From CAMFLJ01 sp963702555 (GTDB lineage Bacteria > Actinomycetota > Acidimicrobiia > Acidimicrobiales > Acidimicrobilacustridaceae): DNA of 64,000 nt. The stretch spans positions 372,001 to 436,000 of the forward strand of contig CAVPCW010000006.1 in NCBI GenBank assembly GCA_963702555.1, read 5' to 3'. Positions 26,471-35,247 of this stretch are shown here, one piece after another. Positions within the stretch are counted from its first letter, which is position 1. Every line of letters starts with the position of its first letter. The notes below the pieces were generated by a model. The model had not been told where the DNA came from. It saw nothing but the letters and a program-made list of their open reading frames with translations, and did no database searches. The position numbers and the translations under genes were made by a program.

Positions 26471-26505
26471 GCTCACCACGTGTCGGAATCCGACACGACG
26501 TGAGC
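26471..26505. terminator. Long hairpin between convergent genes
   Basis: Arms of 17 bases pair at 15 positions around a one- to three-base centre (GCTCAC...GTGTCGGA, then TCCGACAC...GTGAGC). It lies between the crotonase stop (26438) and the convergent gene end (26522). It has no T-run, as is common in GC-rich actinobacteria, and could terminate both transcripts. Confidence 0.6.
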
Positions 26506-26521
26506 CAGGTTGGGGAAGGGG

Positions 26522-27130
26522 TCAGTGGTCGTCGGGGTCCTCGAGCGGGGGCAGGAAGTCCCACTTGAGGTCGCCGACGCGCACGAGCACCGACGAGATC
26601 CAGCCGCCCATGGCGCTGAGGTGCTCGTCGAGCTGGGTGCCGTCGGCCAGCGTGGCCTCGTCGACCTCGTAGGTGCCCTCGTAGCTGACCTCGATGGCGT
26701 ACTCCGGGTCGGAGAGGTCGCCCGGGTAGGCGGCCTCGACCGTGGGGCCCGAGCGCTCGAGGCGGTCGGAGCCGATGGCCGGGCTCATCTCCGGCAGGGT
26801 GGCGAGCAGGGCGGCGGGATCGGGCTGCACCGCGAGGCGCTGGACCCGCAGCACGATCTCGATGTCGATGCGGGGCGGCTCGTCGAGCGGCTCGCCGATG
26901 TACCAGGAGCGGTACGCGGTCTGGGCCCACGTCGGCCAGGTGAGGGTGATGTCGGCCTGCACTCGCGGCGGGAGGCCCTCGCCGGGGAGGCCGTAGCTGG
27001 TCTCCCAGGTCATGTCGCCGAGCAGCACGTCGGTGTGGAAGCGCTCCTCGAAGGCCTGGCGCTCGAGCAGGGCACCCTCGAAGGCGTCGCGCAACGCTCC
27101 GATGGCATCGGTGAAGACGTGGTCGAGCAC
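26522..27130 (-). CDS. Uncharacterised acidic protein of about 202 residues
   Basis: No family is recognised. It is soluble, without signal peptide or membrane helix, and acidic. Features are an aromatic-rich middle (TLTWPTWAQTAYRSWYIGE), then RIDIEIVLRVQRLAV, and a C-terminus WDFLPPLEDPDDH. The composition looks like real coding sequence, not a shadow. GTG at 27130 is chosen because TAGGGT ends 7 bases upstream. A longer frame to 27202 adds only an Arg-rich stretch that looks untranslated. Confidence 0.6.
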   Translation of the reverse strand: MLDHVFTDAIGALRDAFEGALLERQAFEERFHTDVLLGDMTWETSYGLPGEGLPPRVQADITLTWPTWAQTAYRSWYIGEPLDEPPRIDIEIVLRVQRLAVQPDPAALLATLPEMSPAIGSDRLERSGPTVEAAYPGDLSDPEYAIEVSYEGTYEVDEATLADGTQLDEHLSAMGGWISSVLVRVGDLKWDFLPPLEDPDDH

Positions 27131-27137
27131 GGCGGCG

Positions 27138-27143
27138 ACCCTA
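27138..27143 (-). promoter_or_regulatory. Leaderless-type -10 (TAGGGT)
   Basis: Minus-strand TAGGGT is followed by 7 bases and then the GTG at 27130. It fixes the likely start of the uncharacterised gene. Confidence 0.45.
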
Positions 27144-27207
27144 CCGGGCCGTGAACGGCACCGGTACCGTCGGGCCCGGGCGCGTGGCGGCCTGGGCTCC
27201 ACCGCCG

Positions 27208-28221
27208 TCAGTAGAAGACCGAGCGCGCCCGGTGTCGGGGCTCGGCCTTGTAGCGGGGGCCGGCGCCGCGTTCCCAGAGCACCTGGTCGAGCCGCCAGGA
27301 GGGCACGTCGTGGCCGAGCTCGGCCAGTGCCGCCCTCAGGCCCTCGACCGCGTGCACGCCGAGGGCGCGGATCTCGACCTCCTCCGGCGAGCCGGCGGTG
27401 AGCAGCTCGCCGTGCTCGATGCGGGCCACGAGGTCGTCGTCGAAGGCGAGCACGCCGTCGATGCGCAGCACGTGGGGCACGAGGTTGTCGGCGAAGGCGG
27501 TGAGTCGGTCGAGGTCGTCGAAGCGGCCGAGGCCCTCCCCGTCGAACGCCCGGTGCAGGTCGGCCGCGGTGATCTGGGCCCGCTTGTAGAGCGGCACGTC
27601 GAACCCGTCGTAGGTCGACACGTCGCGGAAGAACGGCATCTCCGCCAGCTGGTCGACGAGAGCAGCGGCCGAGCCGTCAGCTGCCTCCACCAGCGCGGTG
27701 AACGACCCGTCGTAGCGGTCGAGCACCAGGTGGCCGAGGTCGTTGAGGGCGATCGTGAACAGGCCCATCAGCTCGTCGACGGGCCCGTCGTCGTGGGGCT
27801 GGTCGAAGATCTGGTGGGCCGTGTCGGTGTCGAGGTGGGCCAGCCGCTCGGGCCGCACGACGTCCTCGAGCGCGAGCCAGAGGGTGAGCCCGTTGGCCAT
27901 GTTGACCGCACCGGACCGACCGAGGTTCTTGCGCACCAGCGGGTGCCAGCCCGAGCCGAAGTTGATGGTGTCGAGGGCGATCACCCGCCCGGCGACGGCC
28001 TCCGGGTGCTCGTGCGCCGGTCTCGGGTCGGCCGGCCGAGGGCCCGGATCGAGCACCCGCTCGTCGATCAGCACACCGGCGTAGGGCGCGAGCCGCTCGG
28101 GCGTCAGGCGCACCACCTCGGCCCGGTGGGCGACCTCGGCGACGGCCGAGCGCACCGCGTCGAGCGGGCTCTGGGGGTCGGGGGGCTCGGGAGGGCGGTC
28201 GGGCGGTGCCTCCGGGCTCAC
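27208..28221 (-). CDS. Queuosine salvage protein, Qng1/DUF2419 family (queuosine 5'-phosphate N-glycosylase)
   Basis: A 337-residue protein of the family that hydrolyses queuosine-5'-monophosphate to free queuine for tRNA modification. Landmarks are VIALDTINFGSGWHP near residue 85, the highly conserved LYKRAQITAADLHRAF, and FADNLVPHVLRIDGVLAF near the catalytic region. The GTG at 28221 is preferred because TACAGT ends 7 bases upstream; a GTG at 28230 would start inside that hexamer. The start is 18 bases from the divergent phosphoglucomutase start. QueF, the de novo preQ0 reductase, is encoded at 32783. Confidence 0.82.
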   Translation of the reverse strand: MSPEAPPDRPPEPPDPQSPLDAVRSAVAEVAHRAEVVRLTPERLAPYAGVLIDERVLDPGPRPADPRPAHEHPEAVAGRVIALDTINFGSGWHPLVRKNLGRSGAVNMANGLTLWLALEDVVRPERLAHLDTDTAHQIFDQPHDDGPVDELMGLFTIALNDLGHLVLDRYDGSFTALVEAADGSAAALVDQLAEMPFFRDVSTYDGFDVPLYKRAQITAADLHRAFDGEGLGRFDDLDRLTAFADNLVPHVLRIDGVLAFDDDLVARIEHGELLTAGSPEEVEIRALGVHAVEGLRAALAELGHDVPSWRLDQVLWERGAGPRYKAEPRHRARSVFY

Positions 28222-28228
28222 GAGCCAC

Positions 28229-28234
28229 ACTGTA
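28229..28234 (-). promoter_or_regulatory. Leaderless-type -10 (TACAGT) for the queuosine salvage gene
   Basis: Minus-strand TACAGT ends 7 bases before the GTG at 28221. It lies in an 18-base gap between two divergent start codons. Confidence 0.5.
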
Positions 28235-28239
28235 CGACG

Positions 28240-29987
28240 GTGCCCCCTGCCGATCCCTCAGATCTCCCTGCCGTCCCAGACCCGACCGCGTCGCTCACCG
28301 CGGCGGCGCGGTGGCGGGCGCTCGACCCCGATCCCACCACCCGCGCCGAGCTCGACGCGCTCGTCGCCCGGGCCGAGGGCGGCGACGTCGTCGACCTCGT
28401 GGCCGCCTTCGCCGGCCGGGTCGGCCTGGGCACGGCCGGTCTCCGGGCCCCGATGGGCCCCGGCCCGGCCGGGATGAACCGCCTGGTCGTGCGCCGGGCC
28501 ACCGCCGCGCTGACGACGTTGCTGCCGGCGGACGCCATCGTGGCGATCGCCCACGACGCCCGCACCCACTCCGAGGTCTTCGCCGCCGATGCGGCCCGGG
28601 TCGTGCGGGGCAGCGGGCGACGGGCCGTGCTGCTCCCGGGGCCGTTGCCCACGCCGTTGCTCGCCTTCGCCGTGCGCCACCTCGGTGCCGACGCCGGCGT
28701 CACGATCACGGCTTCGCACAACCCGGCGGCCGACAACGGCTTCAAGGTCTACCTGGCCGACGGAGCCCAGATCGGCCCGCCCCGTGAGGCCGAGCTGGCC
28801 GCCGCGCTCGACGCCGTCGCCGACCGCCACGACGCCGGCGACACCGATGCGGTGCCGTTCTCGACCGAGCGCGGTCGCCCCCGACGCCGGGGTCGGGGCC
28901 GACGTGGTCGACGCCTACGTCGCGATGGTCGCCGGCCGGCTGGCGCCGGGCCCCCGTGAGGTCGTCCTCGCCTACACCGCCATGCACGGGGTGGGCCGGG
29001 CCGTCACCGAGCGGGCCTTCGCCGCGGCAGGGTTCGCCCCGCTGCTCGAGGTGGCCGCGCAGTGCGAGCCCGACGGCACCTTCCCGACCGTGGCCTTCCC
29101 GAACCCGGAGGAACCGGGGGCGCTCGACCTGCTGGTCGAACGGGCCGCCGCTGCCGATGCCGACGCCGGCCTCGCCCACGACCCCGACGCCGACCGCCTC
29201 GGCGTGGTCGTGCCCCGCGACGGCGGGTGGGAGAAGCTCACCGGCGACCAGATCGGGGTGCTGCTGGCCGACCACCTGCTCGGCCAGGGGAGCGGGCCCG
29301 ACCGCCTCGTCGTGCGCACCATCGTGTCGTCCCGCCTGCTCGACGCCGTCGCCGCCGCCCACGGCGCCACGGCAGCCGCCACCCTCACCGGCTTCAAGCA
29401 CGTCATGGGTGCGGCCCGGGCCCGGCCCGACCTCAGGCTCGTGCTCGGCTACGAGGAGGCCCTCGGCTTCGCGGTGGGCGACCAGGTCCGCGACAAGGAC
29501 GGCATCGGCGCCGCACTGGTGATGGCCGACCTCGTCGCCCGGCTGAAGGCCGAAGGGCGCTCCCTCGACGACCGCCTCGACGAGCTCGCCGAGCGCCACG
29601 GGCTGCACCTGTCGGCCAGCCGCAGCTACCGCTTCGAGGGGCTCGACGGCGATGAGCGCCGGGCGGCGGCCATGGCCGCGCTGCGGGCCGAGCCGCCGCT
29701 CGAGGTCGCCGGTCGGCGGGTCGAGCGTCGTCGTCGACCACCTGGCCGCCGTCGCTCCGGCGCCGGTCGCCGATGTGGTGGTGCTGGAGCTCGGCGCGGG
29801 GGCATGGATGGCCATCCGCCCGAGCGGCACCGAGCCCAAGTTGAAGATCTACGCCGAGGTCGTGGAGGCCGTCGCGGGTGCCGATGTGGCCGCCGCCCGG
29901 GCTCCGGCCGAGGCCGTTCTCGAGCAGCTCCACACGGCGTTGGCCCACCGCCTCGGGTTCCCCTCCGGCGGTCCCGCGCTCGGCTAG
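28240..29987 (+). CDS. Phosphoglucomutase/phosphomannomutase family (two apparent frameshifts)
   Basis: About 581 residues when repaired; interconverts hexose-1- and hexose-6-phosphates. All four active-site loops are present: TASHNPAADNGFKVY (phosphoserine), DPDADRLGV (metal), GYEEALGFAVGDQ (sugar) and RPSGTEPKLKIY (phosphate). The long form with GTAGLRAPMGPG near the start fits the PGM2/phosphopentomutase-like branch. The +1 breaks are near 28870 (GAGCGCGGTC) and 29725 (GAGCGTCGTC). Removing one C at each restores the frame. It would supply or drain glucose-1-phosphate for the glucan pathways. The TAG stop doubles as a -10 half. Confidence 0.88.
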
Positions 29988-29990
29988 CGT
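29985..29990 (+). promoter_or_regulatory. -10 hexamer TAGCGT embedded in the phosphoglucomutase stop codon
   Basis: TAG at 29985-29987 stops the mutase and begins TAGCGT. Transcription from it would start near 29998, leaving an untranslated leader of about 80 bases before the MBOAT ATG at 30077. Confidence 0.4.
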
Positions 29991-30076
29991 CGCTCCGAGA
30001 CGCACCATCCGGGGGGAGTCGACCCGGCACCACTGCGCCACCGATCGCCGGACCACCTGGAAGCCGCCCACCGCCC

Positions 30077-31510
30077 ATGCTGTTCCCCACCGTCGACTTC
30101 GCGGTCTTCTTCGTGGTGGTCTTCACGCTCAGTTGGCTGACCCGTCCCTACAAGCGCCTGTGGCGCTGGGTCATCCTCGCCGCCAGCTGCGTCTTCTACG
30201 GCTGGTGGGACTGGCACTACCTGTTCCTGCTGTTGGGCAGCGCCGTCATCAACTGGGCGTTCGGCAAGGCGATCTACAACGCCCTCACCCCTGAGGGTGA
30301 TCGCACCGACGCCAGCAAGTGGCTGGTCCGAGCCGCGGTCGTGGTCAACCTCGCGGTGCTCGGGTACTTCAAGTACTTCGAGTTCTTCGCCGGCAGCATC
30401 ACCGACCGGCTGAACAGCCTCGGGCTCGACGTCAGCGCACCGACCCTGAACATCATCCTCCCGGTCGGCATCTCCTTCTTCACGTTCCAGGCGATGAGCT
30501 ACGTCCTCGACATCGGGCGGGGGCAGTGGCGTCAGCCCGTCCCGCTGCTCGACTTCGCCGTGTACCTGTCGTTCTTCGCCCACCTGGTGGCCGGCCCGAT
30601 CGTGCGGGCCAGCGAGTTCATCCCCCAGCTCGACGACGAGCCCGATCCCCGCTTCGTGAGGTCCTCCGAGGCGTTCATGCTGATCTTCCGGGGCATGTTC
30701 AAGAAGGTCGTGATCTCGAGCTTCCTGGCCTCGCAGATCGTCGATCCCGTGTTCGCGTTGCCCGGCGCCTACGACCGGTGGGCGGTGCTGTGGGCGATCT
30801 ACGCCTACGCCATCCAGATCTACGCCGACTTCTCGGGCTACACCGACATCGCCATCGGCGTGGCCCTCCTGCTCGGCGTGCGCTTCCCCCAGAACTTCGA
30901 CGCGCCCTACCGCTCGCTCTCCCTGCAGGACTTCTGGCGCCGCTGGCACATGACCCTCTCGCGATGGCTACGGGACTACCTGTACATCCCGCTCGGCGGC
31001 AATCGGGGCTCGAAGTGGTTCACCTACCGCAACCTGTTCCTGGTCATGCTGATCGGCGGCCTGTGGCACGGCGCCAACTGGACCTTCGTGGTCTGGGGCG
31101 CCATCCACGGCGGCTACCTCGTCGGCGAGCGCATCGTGAAGGAGAAGTGGCAGGGCCACGAGCTCGGCCTCCCCACGCAGGTCGTCAAGACCCTCCAGTG
31201 GATCCTCACGTTCAACGTGGTCTGCCTGGCCTGGGTGTTCTTCCGGGCGCAGTCCATCGACGGCGCCTTCGACGTGCTGGGCCAGCTCTTCACGGGCACC
31301 GGCCGGGGCTACGTCGGCATCCTGGTCATCATCACGGTCGTGGCGAGCATCGCCTCGCAGTTCGTGCCCACGAGCGTCCCGGAGAAGGCCGAGGTCTGGT
31401 TCGGGCGCCTCGCCCCCGTCGTGCAGATCGGTGCGCTGGCCGCCGGGCTGGTGCTCGTCGACGCACTCGGCCCCGAGGGCATCGCCCCGTTCATCTACTT
31501 CCAGTTCTGA
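30077..31510 (+). CDS. MBOAT family membrane O-acyltransferase (AlgI/PatA-like)
   Basis: A 477-residue protein with about ten membrane helices. Family motifs are LPVGISFFTFQAMSYVLDI, the conserved DFWRRWHMTLSRWLRDYLYIPLGG and the catalytic His in GGLWHGANWTF. AlgI and PatA relatives pass acetyl groups across the membrane for O-acetylation of polysaccharide or peptidoglycan. The next gene encodes an SGNH hydrolase-fold protein, the usual extracellular partner. No strong ribosome site is seen upstream of the ATG. Confidence 0.9.
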   Translation: MLFPTVDFAVFFVVVFTLSWLTRPYKRLWRWVILAASCVFYGWWDWHYLFLLLGSAVINWAFGKAIYNALTPEGDRTDASKWLVRAAVVVNLAVLGYFKYFEFFAGSITDRLNSLGLDVSAPTLNIILPVGISFFTFQAMSYVLDIGRGQWRQPVPLLDFAVYLSFFAHLVAGPIVRASEFIPQLDDEPDPRFVRSSEAFMLIFRGMFKKVVISSFLASQIVDPVFALPGAYDRWAVLWAIYAYAIQIYADFSGYTDIAIGVALLLGVRFPQNFDAPYRSLSLQDFWRRWHMTLSRWLRDYLYIPLGGNRGSKWFTYRNLFLVMLIGGLWHGANWTFVVWGAIHGGYLVGERIVKEKWQGHELGLPTQVVKTLQWILTFNVVCLAWVFFRAQSIDGAFDVLGQLFTGTGRGYVGILVIITVVASIASQFVPTSVPEKAEVWFGRLAPVVQIGALAAGLVLVDALGPEGIAPFIYFQF

Positions 31511-31590
31511 GCCTGCCGTGTCACCGACCCGTTCTCGTAGCCGACTCACAGCCTGCGCCCACCTGACGCCAAGGTTGCCGGCGCGGCCGG

Positions 31591-31596
31591 TACTCT
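31591..31596 (+). promoter_or_regulatory. Leaderless-type -10 (TACTCT) for the SGNH gene
   Basis: TACTCT ends 7 bases before the ATG at 31604. Confidence 0.5.
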
Positions 31597-31603
31597 CGCC
31601 CCG

Positions 31604-32764
31604 ATGACCTCCCCCCGCCCCATGAACCCCGGCCGGCCGCCCCGGCCGCGCTCGTCGTTCAACTGGCGGTCGCTGTTCCGGCCCTTCCAGGCCCGCAAGG
31701 AGGGCACGATGCCCGCCGGGCTCGTGCTCGTCCTGGTGGTGGTCTCGTTGCTCGTGGCGATGTTCCTGAACGCCGACGCGACCCTCCGCAAGAGCGAGGC
31801 CAAGGGCGACGGCTGGCGCAACGAGGTCGCCAAGGGCATCGCCTCGTTCAGCGACGCCCTCCACATCACCTCGCTGCGTGGCACCGTCGACGACGCCCTC
31901 GGCAAGAACCAGGGCACCGACACCGACGTCGAGGAGCTGCTCGCCCAGCAGGAGGCCACCGCCGACGGCGAGACCGACACGACCGAGGCGCCGCCCGCGC
32001 CGGTGTTGCCGGTCATCGCCCCGCCCACGCCCGAGGCCCCGCTGCGCTTCTGGGTCGGCGGCGACTCGATCACCCAGACCTTCGGCACCTCGATGCAGCA
32101 GGTCGCCCAGTCCACCGGCGTCATGACCCCCACGCTCGACTACCGGGTGTCCACCGGCCTGGCCCGGCCCGACTACTTCAACTGGCCCGAGCACTTCGTC
32201 AAGGACGTCCTGCCCAGCGACCCGCAGGTCATGGTGGTCATGTTCGGTGCCAACGACGGCCAGGGCATGACCGGCACCGACGGCAAGGTCTACACACGGG
32301 GCACCCCGGAGTGGCTCGAGGAGTACCGCCGTCGGGTCGCCGCCACCATGGACCTGCTCAAGGACCCCGACAACGACCGCCTCGTGATCTGGGCCGGCGC
32401 CCCGGTGATGAAGCCGGGCTCGGGTGTCCACGAGATGGACCAGCTCGACTACATCTACTGGTCCGAGGCGAAGAGCCGTCCCTGGATCCAGTACTTCGAC
32501 ACCTGGCCGTTCTTCTCCGACGCCAACATGAACTACGTCAGTGAGGCGCCCTTCGCCGACGGTCAGTCCCGAGGCCTGCGCCAGAAGGACGGTGTGCACC
32601 TCTCGACCATCGGCGGCAACCGCCTCTCGTGGGCCGTGCTGGCCCGCATCGGGCAGTACATCGACCTCGCCGCCGGCAAGACCGTCCCGCCGGCCGACCA
32701 GGCGCCGGCCGCGGGCATCGTCGAGCGCGCCGAGATCCCGCCCGAGGTGCCGAACGCCGAGTAG
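31604..32764 (+). CDS. Membrane-anchored SGNH/GDSL hydrolase-fold protein (DUF459-like)
   Basis: A 386-residue protein. It has a basic cytoplasmic stretch, one membrane helix at about residues 37-56, a linker rich in Thr, Glu and Pro, and then an SGNH domain: GGDSIT with the nucleophile Ser, FGANDGQGM with the Asn, and DGVHLSTIGG with the catalytic Asp-His pair. Located after an MBOAT acyltransferase, it probably transfers or removes acyl groups on an extracellular glycan, like AlgX/AlgJ or PatB. The polysaccharide is unknown. Its own TACTCT hexamer suggests partly separate expression. Confidence 0.85.
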   Translation: MTSPRPMNPGRPPRPRSSFNWRSLFRPFQARKEGTMPAGLVLVLVVVSLLVAMFLNADATLRKSEAKGDGWRNEVAKGIASFSDALHITSLRGTVDDALGKNQGTDTDVEELLAQQEATADGETDTTEAPPAPVLPVIAPPTPEAPLRFWVGGDSITQTFGTSMQQVAQSTGVMTPTLDYRVSTGLARPDYFNWPEHFVKDVLPSDPQVMVVMFGANDGQGMTGTDGKVYTRGTPEWLEEYRRRVAATMDLLKDPDNDRLVIWAGAPVMKPGSGVHEMDQLDYIYWSEAKSRPWIQYFDTWPFFSDANMNYVSEAPFADGQSRGLRQKDGVHLSTIGGNRLSWAVLARIGQYIDLAAGKTVPPADQAPAAGIVERAEIPPEVPNAE

Positions 32765-32782
32765 CGCCCGGCCTGTCGTCGT

Positions 32783-33133
32783 CTACGGGTGCGACGCGGT
32801 GACGGTGGTGGCGATGCCGCCCCGCACCTTCCAGATGGTCTCGACGGTCATGCGGCGCGGCAGCGTGGCCCGCACCAGGTCGTCGAGGATCTCGTTGGTG
32901 ACGGCCTCGTGGAACGCCCCTTCGTCGCGGAAGCTCCAGAGGTACATCTTCAGGCTCTTGAGCTCGACCAGCAGCTCGTCGGGCACGTAGGTGATGCGCA
33001 CCGTGGCGAAGTCGGGCTGGCCCGTCACCGGGCACAGGCAGGTGAGCTCGTCGGTCTCGCAGACGATCTCGTAGTCACGCCCCGGCTCGGGGTTCGGGAC
33101 GGTGATGAGTTCCTTGGACGGTTCGCTGGGCAC
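32783..33133 (-). CDS. queF: NADPH-dependent 7-cyano-7-deazaguanine reductase (preQ0 reductase)
   Basis: A 116-residue unimodular QueF that reduces preQ0 to preQ1 in queuosine synthesis. The catalytic Cys is in TCLCPVTGQPDFA. The family motif LVELKSLKMYLWSFRDEGAFHE (NADPH/substrate region) and MTVETIWKVRGG follow. It is slightly shorter than many family members. The GTG at 33133 has TAGCAT ending 8 bases upstream. No other de novo queuosine genes are in the window. It is convergent with the SGNH gene, 18 bases away. Confidence 0.9.
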   Translation of the reverse strand: MPSEPSKELITVPNPEPGRDYEIVCETDELTCLCPVTGQPDFATVRITYVPDELLVELKSLKMYLWSFRDEGAFHEAVTNEILDDLVRATLPRRMTVETIWKVRGGIATTVTASHP

Positions 33134-33141
33134 GGCGGTGG

Positions 33142-33147
33142 ATGCTA
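33142..33147 (-). promoter_or_regulatory. Leaderless-type -10 (TAGCAT) for queF
   Basis: Minus-strand TAGCAT is followed by 8 bases and then the GTG at 33133. It lies between the S9 peptidase end (33175) and queF, so queF is probably transcribed separately. Confidence 0.5.
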
Positions 33148-33174
33148 CCGAAGGCGGATCGCCCTCCCGACAGC

Positions 33175-35247
33175 TCAGGCGCCGATCTGCCGGAACAGGA
33201 ACCCCAGCACGTCGGCGAGCTCGGCGACCTGGGCCGACGCCGGCTTCCCCTGGCCGTGGCCGGCCCGGCCCTCCTCGCGGAGCAGCACCGGGTTGGTGTC
33301 GCCGCAGCTGGTGGCCTCCTGCAGGCGGGCGGCCATCTTGCGGGCGTGGAACGGGTGCACGCGGGAGTCGCCGGCGGCCGAGGTGAGCAGCACCGACGGG
33401 TAGCAGGTGCCGTCGACGACGCGGTGGTAGGGCGAGTAGGCCAGCAACCAGGCCAGCTGCTCGGGCTCGTCGGGGTCGCCGTACTCGGGCACCCAGAGCC
33501 GCCCGAGGAGGAACTCGGGGTACCGGACCATGTCGAGCAGGGGCACCGCGATGTGGGCGGCCCGGCACAGGTCGGGGCGCTGGGTGATGGCCGCCCCCAC
33601 CAGCAACCCGCCGTTGGAGCCGCCCCGCACGGCCAGGCGCTCACGCGACGTCAGCCCGTTGTCGACGAGCCAGTCGGCGGCGGCGACGAAGTCGTCGAAG
33701 GTGTTCTGCTTGTGCTCGCGCATTCCGGCGCGGTGCCAGGCCTCGCCCTCCTCGGAGCCGCCCCGGAGGCCGGCGACCGCGTACAGGCCACCGGCCGCGC
33801 AGACCTCGGCGATCCCGGCGGAGTAGGAGGGGCCCATCGAGATGGAGAACCCGCCGTAGCCGGTGAGGATGCACGGGGTGTCGGGGCCGGGCTCGCTGTC
33901 GGCCGCCCGCACCAGGAACAGCGGGATCAGGGTGCCGTCGGCCGACGGATAGCGGACCTGCTCGACCACGACGTCGCCGGTGGTGGCCGTGGCCAGGCCG
34001 CTCCAGTCGGTGAGCGGTGCCTGTGGCGCTCCGGTGTCGCCCGACCAGCGGTGCGTGGCGGAGGGCAGGGCGAAGCTGGAGAACGAGAGGAAGGCCTCGT
34101 CGCGACGGGTGCTGGCGGTGAGGCCGGAGACGCTGCCCATCCCGGGCAGGGGGATCTCGGTGCCGTCGGTGCCGTCGTGGCCGTACCGGTGGAGCTCGGC
34201 CACCGCGGTTCGGGTGCGGAGCACGAGCAGCGACGACGGCGTGCACGCCGTGGCCTCGATGACCGCGTCGGACTCGGGCACGATCGTGCACCAGTGGTCG
34301 TGCCACGCCGCCGCCAGCGGGGCCGACACGACCCGGCCCCGGTCGGCCTCGAGCGTGGTGAGCCCGATGACCTGGTCGGCCACGACCTCCAGCTCGGTGC
34401 GGGCCTCGACGCCCTCGATCAGCACCGTGTGGGCCCCGGAGCTGCGGTCGACGAGGTGGACGTCGGTGCGGCTCCAGCCCACGGCGAGGTGCACGAGCAT
34501 CCAGCGGCCGTCGGCCGACAGTGACACCGAAGCCCAGGCGGTGGGGTCGGGGAGGGCGTCCCAGACGACGGGGTCGGTGGTCCACGGCCGCCCGAGCTGG
34601 TGGCGGTACACGTGGCGCAGCTCGCCCTTGGCGGCGGCGTCGTCGCCGGCCTGGGGCCGCTCGCCGCCGGGGTAGCGGGTGTAGAGGAACGCCCGACCGT
34701 CGGGCTCCCACGCCACCGACGCCGCCCGGGTGTGGGGGATGCGGTCGGGGAGGTGCTCGCCACTCGTGACGTCGAGGACCTGGAGGGTGGAGCGCTCGTC
34801 GCCGCCGGTGGAGATGCCGTAGGCGAGCATCCGGCCGTCGGGGGAGGGGTGGTACCAGTCGATGGCCGCCGTGGGGTCGCCGGTGAGGCGGTGGGGGTCG
34901 ACCAGGGTGCGGGCCCGACCGGGCGCGGTGGCGGAGCGCACCACGAGCACGGCCTGGTCGAGCTCACCCCAACGTTCGAGGGTGAAGACGCGGGTGCCGC
35001 CGACCCTCGGGGCCACCGACGTGCCGGCCTTCAGCCGGTCGAGCAGGCGCGCCTCGAGCTCCTCACGGCCGGGGAGGCGCGAGAGGAGGGAGTCGGTGCG
35101 GCCGTTCTGGGCCGCGATCCACGCCTGGACCTCCGGATCGTCGTCGTCCTCGAGCCAGCGGAACGGGTCGGCGACGCTCAGCCCGTGGCGCACCTCGACG
35201 GTGTCGCCCCGGGGAGTGGGGGGAGGAGGGGGGAGTTCGGAGCTCAG
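33175..35247 (-). CDS. Prolyl oligopeptidase family serine peptidase (S9A), probable CTG start
   Basis: About 690 residues: an N-terminal beta-propeller (ADPFRWLEDDDDPEV near its start) and a C-terminal alpha/beta-hydrolase domain. The catalytic triad is Ser about 544 (RGGSNGGLL), Asp about 627 (AAGDSRVHPFHA) and His about 664 (GRAGHGQGK). No ATG, GTG or TTG lies close to the expected N-terminus. The CTG at 35247 overlaps the stop of the small bL37-like gene as CTGA, the geometry used by the other coupled pairs here, so I take it as the start. A GTG near 35195 would cut into the conserved N-terminal segment. Confidence 0.82.
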   Translation of the reverse strand: MSSELPPPPPTPRGDTVEVRHGLSVADPFRWLEDDDDPEVQAWIAAQNGRTDSLLSRLPGREELEARLLDRLKAGTSVAPRVGGTRVFTLERWGELDQAVLVVRSATAPGRARTLVDPHRLTGDPTAAIDWYHPSPDGRMLAYGISTGGDERSTLQVLDVTSGEHLPDRIPHTRAASVAWEPDGRAFLYTRYPGGERPQAGDDAAAKGELRHVYRHQLGRPWTTDPVVWDALPDPTAWASVSLSADGRWMLVHLAVGWSRTDVHLVDRSSGAHTVLIEGVEARTELEVVADQVIGLTTLEADRGRVVSAPLAAAWHDHWCTIVPESDAVIEATACTPSSLLVLRTRTAVAELHRYGHDGTDGTEIPLPGMGSVSGLTASTRRDEAFLSFSSFALPSATHRWSGDTGAPQAPLTDWSGLATATTGDVVVEQVRYPSADGTLIPLFLVRAADSEPGPDTPCILTGYGGFSISMGPSYSAGIAEVCAAGGLYAVAGLRGGSEEGEAWHRAGMREHKQNTFDDFVAAADWLVDNGLTSRERLAVRGGSNGGLLVGAAITQRPDLCRAAHIAVPLLDMVRYPEFLLGRLWVPEYGDPDEPEQLAWLLAYSPYHRVVDGTCYPSVLLTSAAGDSRVHPFHARKMAARLQEATSCGDTNPVLLREEGRAGHGQGKPASAQVAELADVLGFLFRQIGA

